Assembly: GCA_001493195.1 (NCBI GenBank)
Contig: FAXN01000039.1
Location: 1-64,000, forward strand
Direction of reading: 5' to 3'
Source of the DNA: Sulfurovum sp. enrichment culture clone C5
GTDB taxonomy: Bacteria; Campylobacterota; Campylobacteria; Campylobacterales; Sulfurovaceae
Length of the DNA stretch: 64,000 nucleotides
The notes under the pieces: generated by a model
Databases searched by the model: none
What the model saw: the letters and a program-made list of their open reading frames with translations, nothing else
Told to the model about the DNA's origin: nothing
In this document: positions 1 through 9,689 of the stretch, piece by piece
Layout: each line of letters opens with the position of its first letter
How positions within the stretch are numbered: position 1 is the first letter of the stretch
Position numbers and translations under genes: made by a program

Positions 1-252
1 AGGGTCGTGTTCGTTAACTTGTGAAAAAAGTGCAACATATTCCTCTTGTGTCCCGACTGCAACAAAGCGTATGCGCATATCTTTTATTTTAGACTCAAAA
101 AAAGGATTCGCATAAAAAACAACATCACAATCTCTTGAAGCAAACTCTTGTGCCAAAGCAATAAGAGGGAGTATATCCCCATAGCTTCCAAATGCACCAA
201 TCAATATTTTCATATTTTTTCTTAAATTTATTTTAGTATAGTGACTACCCAT
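1..252 (-). CDS. Glycosyltransferase (MGT/GT1-like), N-terminal part only
   Basis: Only the first 84 residues are inside the window; the gene runs off the left edge. After a 13-residue lead the protein reads MKILIGAFGSYGDILPLIAL, the usual opening of UDP-glycosyltransferases of the GT1/MGT type (flexible Gly-rich loop followed by GD-hxP-hxAL), and then FASRDCDVVFYANPFFE, fitting the second strand of a Rossmann-like GT-B domain. The start at 252 is chosen because AAGGAGAT stands six bases before it; an inner ATG at 213 is closer to the usual family start but has no good ribosome site. Acceptor and sugar cannot be told from this piece. Confidence 0.7.
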   Translation of the reverse strand, partial: MGSHYTKINLRKNMKILIGAFGSYGDILPLIALAQEFASRDCDVVFYANPFFESKIKDMRIRFVAVGTQEEYVALFSQVNEHDP

Positions 253-447
253 AGAATCTCCTTTTGGCAATATTTTCAATTTTTCTTTTTCAAAAACAGT
301 TCGATTAAAGACTTAATATGACCTAGTAGACTGATAAGCACATTCTTTTGCAATGTGATTTGTGGTGACTATTCGGCTTCCCTGTACATTAAAAAGCATA
401 TCATCCGGTATCTTCTCATTTGTTAATCTTTTTTCTTGTTTAGTTTT

Positions 448-1587
448 TTACCATTTGCTTAATGTCTTAAATGTATCGTCTGATAATGACTTAGCTGGCA
501 ATTTTTTGAATATCACGTTTCGTATAGCACTCAATATCTTCGAACTAGATTGTGCCATTTTCCCTAATATGTATGATTTGTCACGAATCATCTTAACTCT
601 TTTGTAACGTCTTTTCTCAAACTTTGCTAGAGCTTTTTTGATATCTTCTTTTTCGCTCAAAATCTCTGCGAGCACGTCCGCATCTTCTATACCCATCGCC
701 GCACCTTGTCCCATATTTGGCGTGATCGCATGAGCTGCATCTCCTATCAACACAACTCTCCCTTTGGTAATACAAATTTCGGACAAGTCTTTTATTTCAT
801 TAAATACACATTTGGACTCATCCGTTATGGCTGACGATACGATTTTCCAAAGTCCACCGAATTGGAATTGTTCAAGCAGTTGTGCATGATTTGGAATATT
901 GTTTTTATCAAATTTGTCACTATCTAACAAAGCATATATATACAGCTTGCCACCGTCGGTTGGCATATACCCAGCTCTTTTGCCCAATCCCATATGTTCG
1001 AAAATAGCGTTTTGCATAAACTCTTCTGGTTTTTCGGCAATAAATCTCCAGCATCCTTGTTTTGCGTCTCTGAGCGGTATATCGCCAAATAATGACTTTC
1101 TTGCGATAGAGTGTATGCCGTCTGCTCCCACCACAATATCATATATGTGTGTCTCACCGTCTTCAAAAGATACCTTGACGCCGTTTTCTTCGTTTGCTAT
1201 ATGAACTACTTTTTTACCGGTAATGATATTTGCTTGATTGATGCTCTCTAGGAGTATCTTACTGAGTGTATCTCTACGAATTCCATATGTACCAAAACCG
1301 CTTTTTTCTTCTATGTAAGCCAGGTCATCTACCACTATTTTGTCGCCTTTTTCATCCAATCCCACCATAGCAGATAGCTTGATCGCATTTTGTGCCAGAT
1401 GATCGGCAAGCCCCATTTTTGCGAGGATTGATACGGCGTTTATGCCGAGCAAAATTCCTGTGCCGTCAGTCCTGATACTCTGTGCTTGTTCTACCAAGAT
1501 TGGAGAAAGTCCGATGGCTTCAAGCCTATTCATCGCTGTCAGTCCCGCTATGCCACCGCCTATGATTAAGATTTTGTAGTTTTTCAT
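448..1587 (-). CDS. FAD-dependent monooxygenase (group A flavoprotein hydroxylase family)
   Basis: The 379-residue protein has the three FAD motifs of the p-hydroxybenzoate-hydroxylase fold: the N-terminal dinucleotide loop IGGGIAGLTA near residue 10, the DG motif in GADGIHSIARKS near 155, and the GD motif in GDAAHAITPNMGQGAAMG near 285. These enzymes use NAD(P)H and oxygen to hydroxylate small, often aromatic, substrates; this substrate is unknown. AAAGGAAAGGG precedes the ATG. It lies downstream of a winged-helix regulator and a membrane protein on the same strand, 14 bases from the regulator, so it is probably in their operon. Base composition is richer in G+C than the genes after 3.5 kb, which suggests separate ancestry for this patch. 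Confidence 0.85.
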   Translation of the reverse strand: MKNYKILIIGGGIAGLTAMNRLEAIGLSPILVEQAQSIRTDGTGILLGINAVSILAKMGLADHLAQNAIKLSAMVGLDEKGDKIVVDDLAYIEEKSGFGTYGIRRDTLSKILLESINQANIITGKKVVHIANEENGVKVSFEDGETHIYDIVVGADGIHSIARKSLFGDIPLRDAKQGCWRFIAEKPEEFMQNAIFEHMGLGKRAGYMPTDGGKLYIYALLDSDKFDKNNIPNHAQLLEQFQFGGLWKIVSSAITDESKCVFNEIKDLSEICITKGRVVLIGDAAHAITPNMGQGAAMGIEDADVLAEILSEKEDIKKALAKFEKRRYKRVKMIRDKSYILGKMAQSSSKILSAIRNVIFKKLPAKSLSDDTFKTLSKW

Positions 1588-1601
1588 TCCCTTTCCTTTT
1601 A

Positions 1602-1898
1602 TTACTTTTTTAAAGGATGTGTTTGTAAAAACCCATGCAATGCATCGAGATATTTTAAAAACGCATCCAACCCTTTGGGTGTGATAAGATAGATACTTTT
1701 CGGGCGACGCCCCTCAAAAAATTTGCGTACCTCAATATATCCGCTCTCTTCGAGTGTGCGCAAATGGGATGAGAGATTTCCATTAGATGCCCCGGTCGCT
1801 TCCAAAAGTTGCGTAAAACTCACCCCCTCTTCATTTCCTGAAATGATAGAGACGATGCGCGTTCGTAGGGGTTGGTGTAAGATAGGATCAAACATCAT
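1602..1898 (-). CDS. Winged-helix transcriptional regulator (HTH_34/ArsR-MarR-like)
   Basis: A 98-residue protein that is almost only a DNA-binding domain. It begins FDPILHQPLRTRIVSIIS, continues with SFTQLLEATGASNGNLSSHL as the helix-turn-helix (about residues 27-46), and ends in a wing with EGRRPKSIYLITPKGLDAF. This is the layout of the stand-alone winged-helix group often coded beside a small membrane protein. No effector domain or metal-binding cysteines are visible, so it may respond through its partner or by dimerisation. Its start overlaps the end of the upstream membrane-protein gene by 11 bases, indicating translational coupling. Confidence 0.8.
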   Translation of the reverse strand: MMFDPILHQPLRTRIVSIISGNEEGVSFTQLLEATGASNGNLSSHLRTLEESGYIEVRKFFEGRRPKSIYLITPKGLDAFLKYLDALHGFLQTHPLKK

Positions 1899-2556
1899 AT
1901 TTTTTTAAATATCCCCATAGTGCCAACTGCCCAAAACCGGAAAATATCACACCAATAACCCGTCCTAAATCACTGATAAACAGTTCACTCTCAAATGCGC
2001 GATGGGTATAATCGATACCGTTTGAAACGAAATAACATGCCGAGGCTACGATAGAAATGAAACCGATAACGATTAAAAATCTGCCGTACGTCTTGATTGC
2101 TTTGTGGGTAAAATGACCCAAAACAAAAAGGGCAAGCCCTATGAAAACCATCCAGTAAAAATAGAGCGTAGCAAATGTACCGAAGATTAAAACCGTACCG
2201 CTCATGATAATCCCAAGGGTCGTAACGAGCGCATACATCTCACCGACGAACCGTTGATTCTTTCCAAAAGGGCGTTCTACACGGCTGTTTTCATGTACTA
2301 TACTTTTCAGTACATAAACATAGAACATGTAGCATGAGACGACCAATACCGACATCATAATCGCTATTTTGAAACCTAAATCAAGTTTATCAAACATCAA
2401 AAGTTCAGGTGTCACTCCAAAATTGAGTAAACTCAAGAAAGCGGAAAACAGGATTGTCGTGTGGAGAATCGACTTGGGTACCAGTGCCGAACTGCTATTA
2501 TCGACAACCGCCTCTTTGATTTGGCGGATACGCTCTTCTATCTCATCGTGTTCCAT
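1888..2556 (-). CDS. Multi-pass membrane protein paired with the winged-helix regulator
   Basis: The protein starts with a soluble, charged stretch (EHDEIEERIRQIKEAVVD) and then shows about six hydrophobic segments spread over residues 35-215, for example FGTFATLYFYWMVFIGLALF. I cannot assign a transport or enzymatic role. The start at 2556 is preferred over upstream TTG (2571) and ATG (2562) codons because AAAGGA sits at the right distance. Membrane proteins of this kind are repeatedly coded next to HTH_34 regulators, sometimes acting as an anchor or signal input; that role here is inference from the overlap with the regulator gene. Confidence 0.6.
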   Translation of the reverse strand: MEHDEIEERIRQIKEAVVDNSSSALVPKSILHTTILFSAFLSLLNFGVTPELLMFDKLDLGFKIAIMMSVLVVSCYMFYVYVLKSIVHENSRVERPFGKNQRFVGEMYALVTTLGIIMSGTVLIFGTFATLYFYWMVFIGLALFVLGHFTHKAIKTYGRFLIVIGFISIVASACYFVSNGIDYTHRAFESELFISDLGRVIGVIFSGFGQLALWGYLKKYDV

Positions 2557-2571
2557 TACCATCCTTTGCAA

Positions 2572-2809
2572 ATTAGTTTGTATTTCAAACTATATAGAAA
2601 TAAAACTTTAATATTATTGAAAAACTTCAAAACTAATAATTAAAAACATATTATTATCTTAATTTATGTATTATATTTTTATTATTGAGTCTATTTAAAA
2701 TATATCTTGAAAAATCAATATCATGCATAAAGGAAAAAGATGGAAGCAAATACCGAGTATCGCAATGATGTATCCATATGTTATGTAAAAGCTCAAGAAA
2801 GGATATTCC
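2572..2809. other. AT-rich intergenic stretch with a 25-codon orphan reading frame
   Basis: No recognised gene. A short frame starting ATG at 2740, with AAAGGAAAAAG just before it, codes 25 residues and stops at 2817, overlapping the start of the pseudogene at 2810. It may be leader debris of the same decayed locus. The rest is A/T-rich and likely holds the divergent promoter of the membrane protein ending this side at 2556. Confidence 0.3.
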
Positions 2810-3032
2810 ATGGGTAAACGCTACGAAAAACTAAGTCAAAAAGATAAAGAGTTTATTGCTCATCAGCACCTTTTTTTATTGCAAGTGCCAGTAACGGCAG
2901 TGAGGTCAACCTTAGTCCTAGGGGTTATGATATTTTTCGTATCATCGGTGATAATGAGGCAGTAGCAACACTCCATTACCTCAGCTTGATGCGACTTTGA
3001 TATTTTGTGAGCGCGAATGGTTTGAGATATAA
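2810..3032 (+). pseudogene. Broken pyridoxamine 5'-phosphate oxidase-like gene
   Basis: The frame from the ATG at 2810 reads MGKRYEKLSQKDKEFIAHQH, the standard opening of a common PNPOx-like flavoprotein family. At the run of seven T (2871-2877) the family sequence moves to another frame, where it continues IASASNGSEVNLSPRGYDIF and RIIGDNEAVATLHY (about 2879-2980). It then hits a stop, and a third frame carries QLDATLIFCEREWFE up to a stop at 3030-3032. The conserved TGSGNET-type block expected between the second and third pieces is missing, and so is the C-terminal half. I read this as one frameshift plus an internal deletion and 3' loss, so no functional product is expected. Confidence 0.75.
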
Positions 3033-3065
3033 GCGGGGGACAAAAATTAAAAGGCGGTAATTTAA

Positions 3066-3641
3066 ATGAAAAACTTTTTAGAATCATCTGACATTATTGA
3101 TTTCAATCATTCTGCTGTAGCTACAAAAGCTCACGAACTAGCTGATGGATGTCAGAACGAGAGAGATATAGCAAAACGGTGTTTTGAATTTGTCAGAGAT
3201 GAGATAAGCCATACTGGCGATGCACGCAAAGGTATCACAACATGTAGTGCAAGCGAGGTTTTAGAACATGCCACAGGATGGTGTTATGCCAAAAGCCATT
3301 TGTTGGCAGCATTACTTCGTGCGAATGGAATTCCAACAGCTCTATGTTATCAAAGATTAGATTGCTCAGAATATATAGATGGTGTATTTTTTCTTCATGG
3401 ACTTAATGCCGTATATCTTAAGGATTTTGGTTGGTATCGCATTGATGCTAGAGGAAATAAAGTTGGTGTAAACGCTCAGTTTAATCCGCCAGAAGAAAAG
3501 CTAGCATTTGAGTTAAGAGAAAATGAATATGATTTACCAGATTTATATTCAGAACCTTTAGATATCGTTGTAAAAGCATTAAAAACACATAAAAACTATA
3601 GTGAAATGATCGAAAATTTTCCAGACATCAAAAAACCTTGA
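3066..3641 (+). CDS. Transglutaminase-like (papain-fold) family protein
   Basis: The 191-residue protein carries the transglutaminase-core triad: Cys in ATGWCYAKSHLLAALLRANG (about residue 74), His in FLHGLNAVYLKDFGW (about 117), and Asp in WYRIDARGNK (about 131). Proteins of this type hydrolyse or transfer peptide and isopeptide bonds, or act as cysteine proteases; no substrate can be named. There is no signal peptide or membrane segment, so it should be cytoplasmic. AAGGCGG lies about ten bases before the ATG. It stands alone: pseudogene debris precedes it and a strong promoter for the next genes overlaps its stop codon. Confidence 0.8.
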   Translation: MKNFLESSDIIDFNHSAVATKAHELADGCQNERDIAKRCFEFVRDEISHTGDARKGITTCSASEVLEHATGWCYAKSHLLAALLRANGIPTALCYQRLDCSEYIDGVFFLHGLNAVYLKDFGWYRIDARGNKVGVNAQFNPPEEKLAFELRENEYDLPDLYSEPLDIVVKALKTHKNYSEMIENFPDIKKP

Positions 3642-3666
3642 CTTCTCGCCTAGATTGATTTATAAT
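3638..3666 (+). promoter_or_regulatory. Consensus sigma-70 promoter
   Basis: TTGACT at 3638-3643 and TATAAT at 3661-3666 are separated by exactly 17 bases. The -35 box overlaps the stop codon of the transglutaminase-like gene. A ribosome site CAAAGGAG follows, before the ATG at 3696, so this promoter should drive the small protein and the YhcH-family gene. Confidence 0.7.
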
Positions 3667-3695
3667 CATCATAGACAGACCAAAGGAGTACACAA

Positions 3696-3887
3696 ATGAA
3701 TACCATAGACAAAGAATTAGAAAGCAGAAGAGGGGAGATTCACTTCGGACTTGAAGTATTGTACAATCTAAATATGCGTATAACTGGCTGGGATATACCA
3801 GAACTTGATGACAACGAGGCATCAAAAAAACTTTTTGCTATGATAGAAGAAGAACTAGCTAAACTCAAAAAAGAAGTAAACAAATAA
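3696..3887 (+). CDS. Small acidic/helical hypothetical protein
   Basis: A 63-residue soluble protein rich in Glu and Lys, ending in a likely helix (SKKLFAMIEEELAKLKKEVN). I do not recognise a named family. AAAGGAG stands eight bases before the ATG, and the stop is directly followed by the ATG of the YhcH-like gene (no gap), so the two are almost certainly translated from one message started at the promoter at 3638. Confidence 0.6.
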   Translation: MNTIDKELESRRGEIHFGLEVLYNLNMRITGWDIPELDDNEASKKLFAMIEEELAKLKKEVNK

Positions 3888-5499
<1,612 letters not shown>

Positions 5500-5546
5500 C
5501 TAAAATTTTAATTGCGTTATTTTACCAATTATATATAGAGAGTTTA

Positions 5547-6980
5547 ATGAAAGATATATTAATCATAGCCGAGGGAATATTTGCAAAGCATTTTATTTTA
5601 TGGCTAAATAAAAAGAAGATTGTTGGTAATCACTACAACATAGTATCTACTTCTATAAATTTTAGAGATGTAAAATTAAACAAAAATATCGTATATTCTA
5701 GAGTTGATGCTACAAGTGAAAGTAAAATTCAAAAACTACTCAGTCAAAAAAAATACTCACATATCTTCATAATAATAGAAAACTTTGATGATGTTGATCA
5801 TATATTGCAAAACATAAATAAAATAGACAATAAAATAAGAATAATCTTGGCAAATCATTGGGAAAATGATAAAACATTTAAACATGCAAACAATATAACA
5901 TTAGTTAATATTAATGACTTAATATCTAGTAACTTATATGACAAGCTTCCAAACGTTCCTCTTGTTGCAAACAATATAGGCCTTAAAGAGGGCGAAATAA
6001 TGGAGATACATATACCATTTGGAAGTAGTTATGCATATAGGCATATAGGATCTATTTTGCAACAAAAATGGAAAATAGTCGCCTTGTATAGAAATGACAA
6101 GATGATAATGCCAAATAGTGCAACAATGATAAAACCAAATGATACTATTCTAACGATAGGAAAGCCTTCTGTGCTTGAAGGAATATACAGGATAGTAAAC
6201 AAAAGAAGAGGGCTATTTCCTGAACCTTTTGGTAAAAATATATATCTATTGTTAGACTTGAGATTTGACAAAAAAAATGCACTAAACTACATAGAACAAG
6301 CAATTTCTGCCAACAAAATGATAGATAATAACTCAAAACTTTTTATCCATATAATATATCCACCAAATCTTCAAATAACTGAAAAAATAAAAGAGATTGC
6401 AAACAATGAGATAAAAGTTGATATAACATTTGATTTAAATGGTATCGATGAGATTATAGAGTACAACATTACTAGATATGATATTGGTCTTGTGGTTTGC
6501 AGTAATCAAACTTTTTATTCTAAACATAGAAAAACATCACTTTTTAATACGAAAAAAATAATATATATTCTTGGTCAAACAGAGATAGGAAATATCAAAA
6601 ATGCATCTATCATCATGAATGACGAAGAGGCAATGGAATCAATATCCATGATTGCTTTCGATTTTTGTCAAACTTTTAAACTACCTCTAAAGCTTTGTGA
6701 CTTTGATCCAAATGGCGATTTTGAAGATAGAAAAATGACCGTAGAACACTATGAAACTATAGCAAATCTTTTTAATGTAGAATTTTCGGTAGAAAAAGAA
6801 ATAGCAAATCCTTATAGAGAACAGTTACAAATGAAAAATACTTTAAATATATGTGCTTTTAAAAAGAAAAATATAAATTTATTGACAAGATTGAAAGATT
6901 TTGTAAAAACTACTTATATTTCCAAGAGTACAAATCCACAAATGCTTATACCTTTTGAAAATAGTGAAAGTCAAAACTGA
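5547..6980 (+). CDS. RCK/TrkA-C domain protein of the COG3400 type
   Basis: A 477-residue soluble protein. The N-terminal part resembles a degenerate Rossmann/RCK-N domain (MKDILIIAEGIFAKHFILWL). Residues about 150-225 form an RCK-C (TrkA-C) domain, with GEIMEIHIPFGSSYAYRH, LYRNDKMIMP and PNDTILTIGKPSVL. The last 250 residues are unlike known K+ channel regulators. No channel gene is adjacent. This protein precedes aroB in several Campylobacterota, for example in the HP0282-HP0286 order of Helicobacter pylori as I recall it. Function is unknown; ligand-gated control of ion transport is only suggested by the RCK-C fold. Confidence 0.75.
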   Translation: MKDILIIAEGIFAKHFILWLNKKKIVGNHYNIVSTSINFRDVKLNKNIVYSRVDATSESKIQKLLSQKKYSHIFIIIENFDDVDHILQNINKIDNKIRIILANHWENDKTFKHANNITLVNINDLISSNLYDKLPNVPLVANNIGLKEGEIMEIHIPFGSSYAYRHIGSILQQKWKIVALYRNDKMIMPNSATMIKPNDTILTIGKPSVLEGIYRIVNKRRGLFPEPFGKNIYLLLDLRFDKKNALNYIEQAISANKMIDNNSKLFIHIIYPPNLQITEKIKEIANNEIKVDITFDLNGIDEIIEYNITRYDIGLVVCSNQTFYSKHRKTSLFNTKKIIYILGQTEIGNIKNASIIMNDEEAMESISMIAFDFCQTFKLPLKLCDFDPNGDFEDRKMTVEHYETIANLFNVEFSVEKEIANPYREQLQMKNTLNICAFKKKNINLLTRLKDFVKTTYISKSTNPQMLIPFENSESQN

Positions 6981-7038
6981 TTTTATTAAAAAAATTAAGA
7001 TAAAATATATAAATTAAAACTTAAAAGGCTTTGTTATT

Positions 7039-8088
7039 ATGATTATCCCAGTAACTCTCAAAAAAGAATGCGACAATTCATACGAAGTAACAATAGATGA
7101 TTTAGGTATTCATGGCTTTGATACAAAGGTTGCTATCGTAACAAATACTACTGTAGCAAACTTGCATTTAAAAACATTGCTTTCTAGAATTACAGCCAAA
7201 ACATTAAATGTCATAATAATACCAGATGGGGAAGAGTATAAAAATTTTAAAACCATAGAATATATACTAGATAAAATGTTTGAATATAAATTGGATAGGA
7301 AATCGATTCTTATTGCTTTTGGTGGTGGAGTAGTTGGTGATATGACAGGTTTTGCAGCTAGTATTTACCAAAGAGGTATTGATTTTATACAAATACCAAC
7401 AACTCTTCTTTCTCAAGTAGATGCGAGTGTTGGTGGGAAAACTGGCATAAATAACAAATATGGCAAAAATTTACTAGGCGCTTTCCATCAGCCAAAGGCA
7501 GTATATATCGATACAGCATTTTTAAAAACTTTACCTCAAAGAGAATTTAATGCTGGTTTTGCTGAAATAGTAAAAATGGCTGTGACATTTGACGCAGAAC
7601 TATTTGATTTTTTAGAAAATGCCGATTTGTCAAATAGTGATATGCTTACGAGAACTGTAGCAAAATGTGTTCAGCTAAAAGCCGATATAGTTAGCAAAGA
7701 TGAAAAAGAGATGGGCATAAGAGCGGCACTAAATTATGGACATACATTTGGTCATGTGATAGAAAATGAAACAAATTATAGTGAATTTTTACATGGTGAA
7801 GCTGTGGCAATTGGTATGGTTATGGCAAATAAACTTGCTTGTGAACTCGGATTTATGACATCGGATGAAGCATCTAGAGTTAAAAGGCTATTACAAAAAT
7901 ACGATCTTCCTGTAAGCTATACCATCAAGGATATAGATGATTTTTATGAACATTTTTTCCTTGATAAAAAAAGCGCAAACGATAAAATAAAATTTATATT
8001 ACCAAAGCACTTAGGACATCACGCCATTACATCTGAAATTTCTGAAAAAATTGTAAAAAAAGTTCTAAAACACTTTGGAGATAACTAA
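7039..8088 (+). CDS. aroB: 3-dehydroquinate synthase
   Basis: AroB makes 3-dehydroquinate from DAHP, the second step of the shikimate pathway, using NAD+ and a divalent metal. The 349-residue protein shows IPDGEEYKNFKTIEYILD, the NAD loop AFGGGVVGDMTGFAAS (about 93-108), the substrate motif TTLLSQVDASVGGKTGIN (about 121-138), and the metal ligands in LNYGHTFGHVIE and FLHGEAVAIGM. The stop codon overlaps the mscS start codon by one base (TAATG). aroQ, the next enzyme of the pathway, is also in this window at 48797-49270. Confidence 0.97.
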   Translation: MIIPVTLKKECDNSYEVTIDDLGIHGFDTKVAIVTNTTVANLHLKTLLSRITAKTLNVIIIPDGEEYKNFKTIEYILDKMFEYKLDRKSILIAFGGGVVGDMTGFAASIYQRGIDFIQIPTTLLSQVDASVGGKTGINNKYGKNLLGAFHQPKAVYIDTAFLKTLPQREFNAGFAEIVKMAVTFDAELFDFLENADLSNSDMLTRTVAKCVQLKADIVSKDEKEMGIRAALNYGHTFGHVIENETNYSEFLHGEAVAIGMVMANKLACELGFMTSDEASRVKRLLQKYDLPVSYTIKDIDDFYEHFFLDKKSANDKIKFILPKHLGHHAITSEISEKIVKKVLKHFGDN

Positions 8089-9689
8089 TGATAAAGAAAA
8101 TATTATCAAACCTACATATTGCTCTTTTGCTTTTTTCCATAAACTTCGCTTTTGCAGACATTAATCAAACCGATATAAGTGGCAACATAAAATCGGAAAT
8201 TAAAAATATAGATGAAAATATAAATAGCAATAATTGGATTATAGCTTATGAAAATTATAATAATTATCAAATATTAAATGACAAAAAAGAAGAGCTAGAC
8301 TATAAAATAAGACGATTAACCAAAAAAACAAGTTTAACAAATGAACAAAAAATAAAATTACAATCATACAAAGATGAACTCAGTGGTATAAACAATAAAT
8401 TATTGCTTTTAGGCGAATATGATAGCGAGCCATTTAAAAAGCTTTTATCTCCAAACAAAATAGAAAATCAACCAAATATAACAAATCCATTGGGCATATT
8501 TTATGCATTATCTTATCAGGAAAAACTCAGAATTGATCAAAAAGAATTTCATGACAGATATAGCTCACTCAATGACTTGATAAGCGATTTAGAAACAAGA
8601 AAAACGATGTTAGAGAATTTGGTTAAGGCTTCAAGCAACAATAAAGAAAATTATAAAGAATTAGAAAAAACAACAAAACTGATAGCAACATTTGAGCCAT
8701 TAAAAGAGATAATAGAAACAACAAAAAATGTATATGACAAAAAAATATATGAAATCAAATCAAATTTAACGGATAATATAGCAAAAGAAAGCAAGAAACT
8801 TATAATTGTAGGCATTATTATAGGTATATTTTTTGGACTACTTTTATTGACAAAATATATCACAAGAAGATACATCACAGAACCAGAAAAAATATACAGT
8901 ATAAACAAAGCGTTAAATGTTACATTTATAATTTTTACTGTTCTTGTATTACTTTTTGCTTACATAGAAAATGTTGGATATCTAGTAACTATACTCGGAT
9001 TTGCATCAGCTGGTATCGCTATTGCTCTAAAAGAATGGTTTATGAGTATCATGGGATGGTTTGTTATATTTTTTGGCAATAGCATACACTTAGGAGATAG
9101 AATTAGATTTTTAAAAGATGGCAATGAGTATTTAGGAGATGTTATCGATATTTCATTGTTAAAAATCACAATACTTGAAGACATCACACTAACTACCTTT
9201 GATAGAAATAGAAGAGCTGGTAGAGTGGTATATATTCCAAATAACTATGTTTTTACAAATATGATAGCGAATTATTCACATGAAGGACTTGATACTGTTT
9301 GGGATGGTATAGACTATACTATAACATTTGACTCAAATATAAACAAAGCTGCAGAGATAACAAAAGAGATAGCTACAAAATATTCAAAAACATTTGCAGA
9401 CAATACAAAACGCAATCTAAATAAACTAAGAAGAAAATATCATTTTAAAAATATAAAAGTTGAGCCTAGAATATTTACACTCATAAGCCCATACGGTATA
9501 AAAATAAGCGTATGGTATCTAACAAATAGTTATGCGACACTATCTCTTAGAAGTACAATATCGGCTTCGATTGTCAATGCAATAAAAAAAGAGGATGACA
9601 TAACATTGGCATATCCAACTCAAGCTATAAATATGAGTGAAGATAAACAAAAATATATTTACGAAAGTCCTACAGAAGATATTAAATGA
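8088..9689 (+). CDS. MscS-family mechanosensitive ion channel
   Basis: A 533-residue channel protein. An N-terminal signal peptide (HIALLLFSINFAFA) is followed by about 190 residues of charged, probably coiled-coil periplasmic sequence. Hydrophobic helices lie near 235-255, 275-295 and 295-325, and the MscS pore/beta domain follows: EWFMSIMGWFVIFFGNSIHL, then LGDRIRF and GDVIDISLLKITILED. Such channels release solutes on hypo-osmotic shock. The long periplasmic region places it with the larger MscK/MscM-like forms rather than the 286-residue MscS. It overlaps aroB by one base and mtaB by four bases. Confidence 0.9.
   Translation: MIKKILSNLHIALLLFSINFAFADINQTDISGNIKSEIKNIDENINSNNWIIAYENYNNYQILNDKKEELDYKIRRLTKKTSLTNEQKIKLQSYKDELSGINNKLLLLGEYDSEPFKKLLSPNKIENQPNITNPLGIFYALSYQEKLRIDQKEFHDRYSSLNDLISDLETRKTMLENLVKASSNNKENYKELEKTTKLIATFEPLKEIIETTKNVYDKKIYEIKSNLTDNIAKESKKLIIVGIIIGIFFGLLLLTKYITRRYITEPEKIYSINKALNVTFIIFTVLVLLFAYIENVGYLVTILGFASAGIAIALKEWFMSIMGWFVIFFGNSIHLGDRIRFLKDGNEYLGDVIDISLLKITILEDITLTTFDRNRRAGRVVYIPNNYVFTNMIANYSHEGLDTVWDGIDYTITFDSNINKAAEITKEIATKYSKTFADNTKRNLNKLRRKYHFKNIKVEPRIFTLISPYGIKISVWYLTNSYATLSLRSTISASIVNAIKKEDDITLAYPTQAINMSEDKQKYIYESPTEDIK

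Noticed and set aside
362-607. Plus-strand frame over the end of the FAD monooxygenase
   Set aside because: It has no ribosome site and lies antisense to a well-supported gene; hydrophobic shadow frames are common in this composition.
2863-3087. Opposite-strand 74-codon frame over the pseudogene
   Set aside because: It is the reverse complement of recognisable PNPOx-like coding sequence and has no ribosome site or protein-like composition.
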